Part shown: one piece after another, positions 31,380 through 36,288 of the stretch
How positions within the stretch are numbered: position 1 is the first letter of the stretch
Layout: each line of letters opens with the position of its first letter
Assembly: GCA_910588635.1 (NCBI GenBank)
Contig: CAJUPW010000028.1
Span: 1 to 36,288, forward strand
Source of the DNA: an uncultured Oscillospiraceae bacterium
GTDB taxonomy: Bacteria; Bacillota; Clostridia; Oscillospirales; Oscillospiraceae
Length of the DNA stretch: 36,288 bases
Reading direction: 5' to 3'
The notes under the pieces: model-generated
Seen by the model: the letters and a program-made list of their open reading frames with translations, nothing else
The model's database searches: none
What the model was told of the DNA's origin: nothing
Program-made: the position numbers and the translations under genes

Positions 31380-32303
31380 GTGCGCGGAAAAATTCAGATC
31401 ATAGCGAAGGGAAAAGCCTGCGTGACGGCCGTGCTGGCCTTCTGCAGAAGATTTTCCCCTCTGAATTTCGCGTTTCTGCTCTTGGCGGGAACCATAAACG
31501 CTATTGGAGTCACATTTTTTATCGCGCCTGTCCAGCTCTATGACAGCGGAGTATCGGGCACGTCCATCCTGCTCTCTCAGGTGACGCCGCTGTCGCTGTC
31601 CTTTTTTCTGCTGATCCTGAATGTGCCGCTGCTCCTCTACGGCCTGAAAAAACAGGGCGTCGTGTTCACCGTATACGCCATATACGCGGTGTCGGTATAC
31701 GCTGTCGTGGCCGGGCTGATTACGGATGTCCTGCCCATTGACGTAAGCATTGTGTCGCCCCTGGCCGGAACGGACCTGTTTCTCTGCGCGATTTTCGGCG
31801 GGATCATCTCCGGCATCGGCAGCGGCGTGGCCATCCGCTACGGGGGGGCGATGGATGGGATCGAGGTCATTGCGGTCATCTTCGCAAAGAGAATCGGGAT
31901 ATCCGTGGGCGTCTTTGTTATGATCTATAACATCGCGCTCTACGTCATCTGTGGAATCGTGATTGGCAGCTGGATTCTTCCGCTGTATTCCATCGTGACC
32001 TACGCGGCCGCGTCAAAGACGGTTGACTTTGTCGTCGATGGGCTGGATACCGCCAAATCCGCCATGATTATCACCACAAAACCGGAGGAAATTGGTAAGG
32101 CGATCTCCTCCGAATTTCGCATTGGAATCACGGTCATCGACGCGGCGGGCTACTATTCCAGACAGCGGAAAACAATCCTTTACGCGGTAGTCAACAGATT
32201 TCAGATCGTCAAGCTGAAAAGACTGGTAAAATCCATCGACCCAAACGCCTACATGACCGTTACCCTGATCTCCGACCTGATGCATGGCAGCGTAGAGAAG
32301 TAG
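31380..32303 (+). CDS. YitT-family membrane protein (DUF161 + DUF2179)
   Basis: 307 residues from the GTG at 31380, which has GAAGGAGG about 10 nt before it; the same frame opened further upstream would translate the ribosome site itself. Five to six membrane segments lie at about 20-200: FAFLLLAGTINAIGVTFFIA, a family GxSG loop (YDSGVSGTSILLS), GGIISGIGSGVAIRYGGAMD and VGVFVMIYNIALYVICGIVI. A cytoplasmic DUF2179 domain (about 215-307) follows, with SAMIITTKPEEIGKAISSEF and LYAVVNRFQIVKLKRLVKSI. The transport function of this family is not settled. A strong terminator follows. Confidence 0.92.
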   Translation: MRGKIQIIAKGKACVTAVLAFCRRFSPLNFAFLLLAGTINAIGVTFFIAPVQLYDSGVSGTSILLSQVTPLSLSFFLLILNVPLLLYGLKKQGVVFTVYAIYAVSVYAVVAGLITDVLPIDVSIVSPLAGTDLFLCAIFGGIISGIGSGVAIRYGGAMDGIEVIAVIFAKRIGISVGVFVMIYNIALYVICGIVIGSWILPLYSIVTYAAASKTVDFVVDGLDTAKSAMIITTKPEEIGKAISSEFRIGITVIDAAGYYSRQRKTILYAVVNRFQIVKLKRLVKSIDPNAYMTVTLISDLMHGSVEK

Positions 32304-32322
32304 CCAGATTTTGAAGAAGCGC

Positions 32323-32358
32323 GCCGCCCTCCCCGGAAGGGGAGGGCGGCATTTTTTT
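32323..32358 (+). terminator. Intrinsic terminator of the YitT-family gene
   Basis: GCCGCCCTCCCC (32323-32334) and GGGGAGGGCGGC (32339-32350) form a perfect 12-bp stem around GGAA, followed by seven T (32352-32358). Confidence 0.93.
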
Positions 32359-32371
32359 GCTTGGGACGGGT

Positions 32372-32405
32372 TTCGACGCATAATTTCCAAAAATTGGAAT
32401 ATAAT
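32372..32405 (+). promoter_or_regulatory. spoIIE promoter with Spo0A-like box and long spacer
   Basis: A perfect TATAAT (32400-32405) lies 22 bases after TTCGAC (32372-32377). The latter is part of TTCGACG, which on the other strand is CGTCGAA, 6 of 7 matches to the Spo0A box TGTCGAA. B. subtilis spoIIE and spoIIG promoters use the same design (Spo0A~P over a -35-like element spaced 21-22 bases from the -10; established). Between them is the palindrome TTCCAA-AAA-TTGGAA (32385-32399). Confidence 0.65.
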
Positions 32406-32438
32406 GGGGCTCCAACCTACACCAAGGAGGAGACCGGC

Positions 32439-34511
32439 ATGACAGCCAAAACGATTTATGGCAAGCTCAGCGCCTTGCGGCCTCAGGGCAGGGAGGTTCC
32501 GAAGCCCAAGACCGGGAAAAGGGCCGCTCCCGTGTCTGTGCTGCTGACAGAGGCGGGCATCCACCTGCTGCTGGGGGCGGTGCTGGCGGGGGCGGTGCTC
32601 TTTGGGGAGAGCGCCCCCTTCGGCGTGGCCTTTGCGGCAGCGGCGGGCTCCGGGCTGTACGGGGCCTCGGCGCTGGTGGGGGTCTGCTTCGGCGCGATGG
32701 CCGCCCTGGACTTCGCCGCCGGCCTGCGCTACTCCGCCGCGGCCATCCTCACCTTCGCCGTTCACTTCGCCTTCTGCGACTGGAAGGTTCTCCGCCGGCC
32801 CTGGGCCATGCCGCTGACGGCGGCGGCGCTGAGCGCCTTTACCGGCCTGATTGTCCGGAATCCCGCAGGCTGGCGGGGAACGGACGGCCTCTACTTTGTC
32901 CTGGAGACGGTGCTGACCGGGCTGGCCGCCTGGGCCTTTCGGGGGGCGCTGGCCCCCATGTACCGGCAAAAGGGGGACAGGCCCTCTCCGGCGGCCCGGC
33001 GGGTGGGACCGCTGGCCCTGCTGTGCGCCTGCCTGGCCGCCGCCGCCCCACTGAGTCTGTTCGGCATCCCCATGCTGGGCGCGGCGGCGGTGGGAGGGTG
33101 CGCGCTCTACCTGCGGGCGCCGGAGCGGGTCCTGATCTGGCTGGGAGTGCGGCCGGAACAGGGAGCCTCCGCCGATCCCCGGGCGCAGAGGGTGGTCCGG
33201 CAGAAGCTGGAGCAGACCTCCGGCGCCTTCCGCACCCTGTACGACTCCCTTCGGTCCGCCTTCCGTCCTCCGGACAACGACAACGACGTTTCCGCCGTTT
33301 TCGACCGGGCGGCGGGACGGCAGTGCCGGGGGTGCGCCCTCCGGGACCGATGCTGGAAGAACGACTATAACACCACCTTCAACGCCCTCAACGACGCCAC
33401 CCCCGCCATGGTGGAGCGGGGACGGGCGGAGCCGGCGGATTTTCCCCGCCATTTCGCCGACAGGTGCGTTCAATTTCCCGCCTTTGTGGCGGCGGTGAAC
33501 GAGGAACTTACCGCTCTGTTCTACCGCCGGCAGTACAACGCCCGCATCCGGGAGAGCCGGGCGGCGGTGTGCCGGCAGTACGCCCAGCTGTCCGACCTGC
33601 TGGGGGACGCCGCCGCCGAGCTGAGCCGGGAGCTGACCCCCGACCCGGCGGGGGAGCGCCGCCTGCGCCAGCGGCTGACGGAGCTTCATCTGGATGTACG
33701 CTCCTGCGTCTACCGGGACGGCCGGGGGCTGGTCCGAGTGGAGGCGGAGGGTCCGGATTGTCCCGCTCTGGCCAGGCCCAGCCGGCTGAAGGACCTGTCC
33801 GCCGCTCTGGGGGTGCCCCTCCGGGTGGAGCTGGAGGGGGAGGACGCCCTGTCTCTCCTCCAGCAGGAGCCGCTGATGGCGGTGGCGGGGGTGGCGGCCC
33901 GCAAAAAGACAGGCGAGACGGTGAGCGGCGACGCGGGCACCTATTTCAAGCGCCACGACGGCAAGCTCTACCTTTTGTTGTGCGACGGCATGGGCAGCGG
34001 CCCTGACGCCAACCGGGAGAGCACCCTGGCGGTCCGCCTGATGGAGCAGCTGCTCCAGGCGGGGGTGGAGGCAAAAAGGGCGCTGGCCACTCTGTCCTCC
34101 GCCCTGGCCCTCCGGGGGGAGGAGACCGGCGGCTTCACCACCGTGGACCTGCTCCAGCTGGACCTGTTTACCGGGGAGGGGGAGCTGTTCAAGCTGGGAG
34201 CGGCCCCTACCTATATAAAGAAAGGGGGGGATGTCCAGCGGCTCAGCGGAAAATCCTTGCCCGCCGGGCTGGCCGAGGGGGAGCCGGAGGCTATGGACCA
34301 CTTCTCTCTGCGGCTCTCTCCCGGGGACTGCGTGCTGATGGTCAGCGACGGGGTGTGCCCCGGCCCGGAGGACGGCTGGCTGCGGGAGCGGTTGGGCCGG
34401 TTTGACGGGACAAGCCCCAAGGATCTGGCCCGGGAGCTGGTGACCCGGGACCTGAAGGACGCCACCGACGACCGCACCGCCCTGGTGGTCCGAATGGACA
34501 GGCGGGCGTAA
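32439..34511 (+). CDS. spoIIE: Stage II sporulation protein E (SpoIIE serine phosphatase)
   Basis: About 690 residues from the ATG at 32439 (AAGGAGGAG before it). In the forespore it dephosphorylates SpoIIAA and so frees sigma-F. The hydrophobic N-terminal region (about 35-245) has several membrane segments, fewer than the ten of B. subtilis, which fits the shorter total (about 827 in Bacillus). The middle region (about 250-470) carries the Cys-rich CRGCALRDRCW. The PP2C domain (about 475-690) has GDAGTYFKRHDGKLYLLLCD, the metal-binding DGMGSG, TGGFTTVDLLQLDLFTGEGE, and SPGDCVLMVSDGV near the end, then a C-terminal DDRTALVVRM. It shows that the host can form spores. Confidence 0.94.
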   Translation: MTAKTIYGKLSALRPQGREVPKPKTGKRAAPVSVLLTEAGIHLLLGAVLAGAVLFGESAPFGVAFAAAAGSGLYGASALVGVCFGAMAALDFAAGLRYSAAAILTFAVHFAFCDWKVLRRPWAMPLTAAALSAFTGLIVRNPAGWRGTDGLYFVLETVLTGLAAWAFRGALAPMYRQKGDRPSPAARRVGPLALLCACLAAAAPLSLFGIPMLGAAAVGGCALYLRAPERVLIWLGVRPEQGASADPRAQRVVRQKLEQTSGAFRTLYDSLRSAFRPPDNDNDVSAVFDRAAGRQCRGCALRDRCWKNDYNTTFNALNDATPAMVERGRAEPADFPRHFADRCVQFPAFVAAVNEELTALFYRRQYNARIRESRAAVCRQYAQLSDLLGDAAAELSRELTPDPAGERRLRQRLTELHLDVRSCVYRDGRGLVRVEAEGPDCPALARPSRLKDLSAALGVPLRVELEGEDALSLLQQEPLMAVAGVAARKKTGETVSGDAGTYFKRHDGKLYLLLCDGMGSGPDANRESTLAVRLMEQLLQAGVEAKRALATLSSALALRGEETGGFTTVDLLQLDLFTGEGELFKLGAAPTYIKKGGDVQRLSGKSLPAGLAEGEPEAMDHFSLRLSPGDCVLMVSDGVCPGPEDGWLRERLGRFDGTSPKDLARELVTRDLKDATDDRTALVVRMDRRA

Positions 34512-34539
34512 AAAGACCGCCCGGGCGGCCCCGGACGGT
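34509..34539 (-). terminator. Intrinsic terminator for the leftward peptide transcript
   Basis: On the minus strand ACCGTCCGGG (34539-34530) pairs with CCCGGGCGGT (34525-34516), with one G-U pair, around GCCG. It is followed by CTTTTTA, which lies over the spoIIE stop codon. The transcript from the promoter at 34780-34809 would therefore be about 264 nt and end here. Confidence 0.75.
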
Positions 34540-34567
34540 TGACAAACCCCCAAAAATCGGATATACT
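34539..34567 (+). promoter_or_regulatory. Strong promoter of the rightward small RNA
   Basis: A perfect TTGACA (34539-34544) and TATACT (34562-34567) are 17 bases apart. Transcription would begin near 34574. No coding gene lies directly downstream on this strand. Confidence 0.75.
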
Positions 34568-34573
34568 ACAATT

Positions 34574-34661
34574 AAAGGGTGCCGCGGCAAGCGGTTTGGC
34601 CCCACCGAATCTGATTTCAGTCAGAAACCGTCACCGTGCAGGGTGGCGGTTTCACCTTTTG
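34574..34661 (+). ncRNA. Candidate antisense RNA (antitoxin-like), about 90 nt
   Basis: The start comes from the promoter at 34539-34567. The end comes from a terminator: GAAACCG-T-CACC (34624-34635) pairs with GGTG-G-CGGTTTC (34642-34653), with one T-G pair, around GTGCAG, followed by ACCTTTTG. The RNA is complementary to the 3' untranslated part and the last codons of the leftward 20-residue peptide gene. This is the 3'-overlap layout of Firmicutes type I toxin-antitoxin pairs such as txpA/RatA and bsrG/SR4. The call is inference from structure; no homologue is claimed. Confidence 0.5.
34624..34660 (+). terminator. Terminator of the rightward small RNA
   Basis: A 12-bp stem (34624-34635 with 34642-34653, one wobble pair) encloses a 6-base loop and is followed by ACCTTTT. 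Confidence 0.75.
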
Positions 34662-34714
34662 ATCTTAATCGTTACGGTGATCCCGAAGATATGTAACGTG
34701 ATCGTAATAGGCAT
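34652..34714 (-). CDS. 20-residue hydrophobic peptide, candidate type I toxin
   Basis: The frame ATG-TGA encodes MPITITLHIFGITVTIKIKR: alternating Ile/Thr/Val residues with a basic tail (KIKR). A very strong ribosome site, GGAGGAGGTG, lies 6 nt before the ATG and is partly closed by a CTCCC/GGGAG hairpin. The gene has its own sigma-A promoter (34780-34809), a leader of about 58 nt and a long 3' tail to the terminator at 34509-34539. An antisense RNA covers its 3' end. Size, composition, sequestered ribosome site and antisense overlap are the hallmarks of type I toxins. I do not recognise a named family, and the beta-type pattern differs from the usual single-helix toxins. A regulatory or leader peptide is the alternative. 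Confidence 0.5.
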   Translation of the reverse strand: MPITITLHIFGITVTIKIKR

Positions 34715-34779
34715 GGCTTTCACCTCCTCCCGGAGGGAGTGAGCCAAACCGCCTGCCGTTTCCACGGCACCTTGCCTAC

Positions 34780-34809
34780 ATTATATATTGGCGGCACATA
34801 CTTTGTCAA
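34780..34809 (-). promoter_or_regulatory. Strong promoter of the leftward peptide transcript
   Basis: On the minus strand a perfect TTGACA (34809-34804) and a perfect TATAAT (34785-34780) are 18 bases apart (17 if ATATAA is used). Transcription would begin near 34773. Confidence 0.75.
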
Positions 34810-34828
34810 ATCTATTACGCTGAAAGAG

Positions 34829-34856
34829 CCCGCTGTCAAGGCGGGATTTTGTTTTG
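34829..34856 (+). terminator. Weak terminator-like hairpin before the S-layer gene promoter
   Basis: CCCGC (34829-34833) and GCGGG (34841-34845) form a short stem followed by ATTTTGTTTTG. It may insulate the next gene from read-through. Confidence 0.4.
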
Positions 34857-34887
34857 TTACCGTTCTATTACACTTCTCCCGAATCTG

Positions 34888-34916
34888 TTGACAAGGGAAA
34901 GCGGGTTTGTTAGAAT
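34888..34916 (+). promoter_or_regulatory. Promoter of the S-layer-homology protein gene
   Basis: A perfect TTGACA (34888-34893) and TAGAAT (34911-34916) are 17 bases apart. The start near 34923 leaves a leader of about 250 nt before the ATG at 35174. Confidence 0.7.
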
Positions 34917-34922
34917 ACGCGC

Positions 34923-35173
34923 AGAGGTTGGGAGACCTTTTGTCCTCTTTGCGGCTGTACCATCCCCCCTGAGCTTCCGAGCGGAGGTAAGGGGAGCGGC
35001 ACGGGCGCGGCGAGGTGAAAAGTTGAAAAACCTCAAGAATTTTGGTAGAAACAGAGAATTTTGTTGCGGAAATGTTAAATCCAGAAGATTTACCAAGGAC
35101 GTAAAAAAGCTCTCTGGAGACACCAAAGCCGGCCCCTCTCAGGCCGAAAAATTTTGTAAGGAGGAAATACTCT
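34923..35173 (+). other. Long 5' leader of the S-layer-homology gene
   Basis: About 250 nt without a credible gene. The first 80 bases hold GC-rich self-complementary pieces (CCCC near 34965 and GGGG near 34991 around AGCTTCCGAGCGGAGGT). The rest is A-rich and ends with AAGGAGGAAA before the ATG. Long stable leaders are common on very highly expressed S-layer genes (established for slp genes). No riboswitch class is recognised. Confidence 0.5.
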
Positions 35174-36288
35174 ATGAGAAACCTGAAGCGGGCTCTCAGC
35201 CTGACTCTGGCTTCCGTCATGCTGCTCGGTATGATGGTCGTTGGCGCCGGTGCCGCGAGCTACCCCGACGTTGACGACAACGATAACGTCGAGGCCATTG
35301 ACGTCCTGAACGCCGTTGAAGTTATGATCGGCCGCCAGGGCAACTTTGAGCCCGACGAAGCCGTCAACCGTCACGAGATGGCCGTTATCATGGCCAAGCT
35401 GGTGCTGGGCGTCAAGACCGCCGACAACTATGTTGGCTCCCACCCCTTCACCGACGTTGTGCCTTGGGCCGACAAGTACGTGGCCGCCTGCTATGAGAAC
35501 GGACTCGTGGCCGGCACCAGCGCCACCACCTTCGGCGGCGGCCAGCCCCTGACCGCCGTTCAGGCCGCGGCCATGATGCTGCGCGCTCTGGGCTACAAGG
35601 ATCTGTCCAAGGGCGCCAACGACTGGCGCGCTCCTGTGACCGCCACCGCCAACCAGATTCGTCTGTTCAACGGCGTGGCCTCCGTCCCCAGTGAGCAGCT
35701 CAACCGGAACCAGGTGGCTCAGCTGGCGCTGAACACCCTGAAGTCCTCTGTGGTTGACCTGAAGGACAACACCATCAGCTGGTCCGGCAACGATGGCCAG
35801 ATCATCATGACTGGCGGCTCCCGTGAGTACATCGTGCGTTCCAGCAGCGAGTCCTACGCCCGTGCCATCAACAACACCGAGGTGGCCGGTACTTCCGCCT
35901 CCAGCGTCAGCGGCTACACCGTGGAGCTGGGCGAGCATCTGTACAACGGCAAGCTGCACCTGACCAACGATGTGGACGCCTTCGGCCGCCCCTCCCGCGT
36001 TTGGGAGTATGACGGCAAGGACGTGGGCACCTACATCCGCGACGAGCTGCTGCGCGACGAGTACACCGTGTCCGTCAAGGGCTCCGACGTCTATGACGAT
36101 CTGGGCACCATCTCCATCCGCGACAGCGAGCTGGAGGTCTATATTGACGGCGTGAAGGGCACCCGGATCGTCAAGGACGAGCTGGTCCGCACCAACCGCG
36201 CCAATCTGGCCGGCACCGGCAAGGGCGTGCTGACTCAGGTGTTCTACGACCAGAGCAACAAGGTCGTCACCATCACCGAGATCAACAC
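35174..36288 (+). CDS. S-layer homology (SLH) domain protein (partial, runs off right edge)
   Basis: The frame is open from the ATG at 35174 to the window end (371 residues seen). A signal peptide is clear: MRNLKRALSLTLASVMLLGM then MVVGAGAASYPD. A first SLH motif (about 28-75) contains EAIDVLNAVEVMIGRQGNF and EPDEAVNRHEMAVIMAKLV. A second (about 88-140) contains HPFTDVVPWADKYVAACYEN and LTAVQAAAMMLRALGYK. SLH domains bind secondary wall polymers and hold surface proteins on the peptidoglycan. AAGGAGGAAATACTCT places the ribosome site well. Strong promoter, long leader and even codon use suggest an abundant surface protein. Confidence 0.92.
   Translation, partial: MRNLKRALSLTLASVMLLGMMVVGAGAASYPDVDDNDNVEAIDVLNAVEVMIGRQGNFEPDEAVNRHEMAVIMAKLVLGVKTADNYVGSHPFTDVVPWADKYVAACYENGLVAGTSATTFGGGQPLTAVQAAAMMLRALGYKDLSKGANDWRAPVTATANQIRLFNGVASVPSEQLNRNQVAQLALNTLKSSVVDLKDNTISWSGNDGQIIMTGGSREYIVRSSSESYARAINNTEVAGTSASSVSGYTVELGEHLYNGKLHLTNDVDAFGRPSRVWEYDGKDVGTYIRDELLRDEYTVSVKGSDVYDDLGTISIRDSELEVYIDGVKGTRIVKDELVRTNRANLAGTGKGVLTQVFYDQSNKVVTITEIN

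Larger units (their letters stand above)
34577..34773. repeat. Imperfect inverted repeat bracketing the peptide gene
   Basis: The arm at 34577-34605 (with GGGTGCCGCGG and GCGGTTTGGCCCCAC) and the reverse complement of 34739-34773 (with AGGTGCCGTGG and GCGGTTTGGCTCAC) share two blocks; the second arm has a short insertion between them. Both transcripts thus begin with similar sequence. In the full leftward RNA the two ends can pair with each other, which would fold the 3' end onto the leader. Confidence 0.65.

Noticed and set aside
32013..34553. 846-codon open frame on the minus strand
   Set aside because: It is antisense to spoIIE and the YitT-family gene, with low-complexity Gly/Pro/Gln/Arg composition and no motifs.
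34923..35173. Known riboswitch in the S-layer gene leader
   Set aside because: No conserved core of a class I know (c-di-GMP, TPP, SAM, T-box, cobalamin) could be made out.
1..36288. tRNA, rRNA and tmRNA genes
   Set aside because: No cloverleaf with GGTTCRANYCC-type arm or rRNA-like conserved block was noticed on either strand; a covariance scan was not possible.

Overview
The window looks like chromosomal DNA of a high-GC, spore-forming gut Clostridium relative, most likely Oscillospiraceae (Flavonifractor/Lawsonibacter/Intestinimonas type). The reasons are spoIIE, an S-layer-homology protein, a YloU/FakA pair, LCP and Dlt-like envelope genes, Firmicutes-style Shine-Dalgarno sequences, and sigma-A promoters with 17-bp spacers. 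The genus is an inference from gene content and base composition.

Layout. (1) 1-3300: the edge of an IS3-type insertion sequence, then a leftward two-gene operon of a solute-binding lipoprotein and a methyl-accepting chemotaxis receptor, with no ABC permease. (2) 3340-10270: remnants of a sugar ABC-transporter ATPase and of a phosphotriesterase-family gene, then a complete type I restriction-modification operon, hsdM-hsdS-(GIY-YIG protein)-hsdR. It is more AT-rich than its surroundings. hsdS carries a 12-bp x4 repeat coding for ELTA and a run of ten G, both likely to be hypervariable. (3) 10550-12540: araD and a divergent GntR/LacI-type regulator (AraR-like), with putative operators placed on both promoters. 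(4) 12737-19290: a large hybrid sensor kinase, a cation diffusion facilitator (predicted Mn-type site) and an OmpR-type two-component pair. (5) 19296-21172: a GC-rich inverted-repeat element, an HtrA-type membrane-anchored protease and a Nudix hydrolase. (6) 21179-29037: an LCP cell-wall ligase, then a rightward operon of a transglutaminase-like lipoprotein, a DltA-like adenylation enzyme, an acyl carrier protein, an MBOAT acyltransferase, an SGNH-like protein with Cys at the nucleophile position, and a small lipoprotein. This is an envelope-polymer acylation system. (7) 29096-32303: fakA, an Asp23/YloU protein and a YitT-family membrane protein. (8) 32439-34511: spoIIE behind a promoter with a Spo0A-like box. 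(9) 34509-34810: a compact intergenic element that looks like an undescribed type I toxin-antitoxin module: a 20-residue peptide gene, a fully overlapping antisense RNA, convergent strong promoters, two intrinsic terminators and inverted 5' ends. (10) From 34888: a promoter, a leader of about 250 nt and a truncated S-layer-homology protein running off the right edge.

The most unusual points are the type I TA-like element at 34.5-34.8 kb, the double hypervariable hsdS, the Dlt-like operon whose adenylation and SGNH active sites differ from classical Dlt, and the decayed sugar locus interrupted by the restriction island. No tRNA, rRNA or CRISPR array was recognised. All functional statements rest on reading motifs by eye, without database searches.
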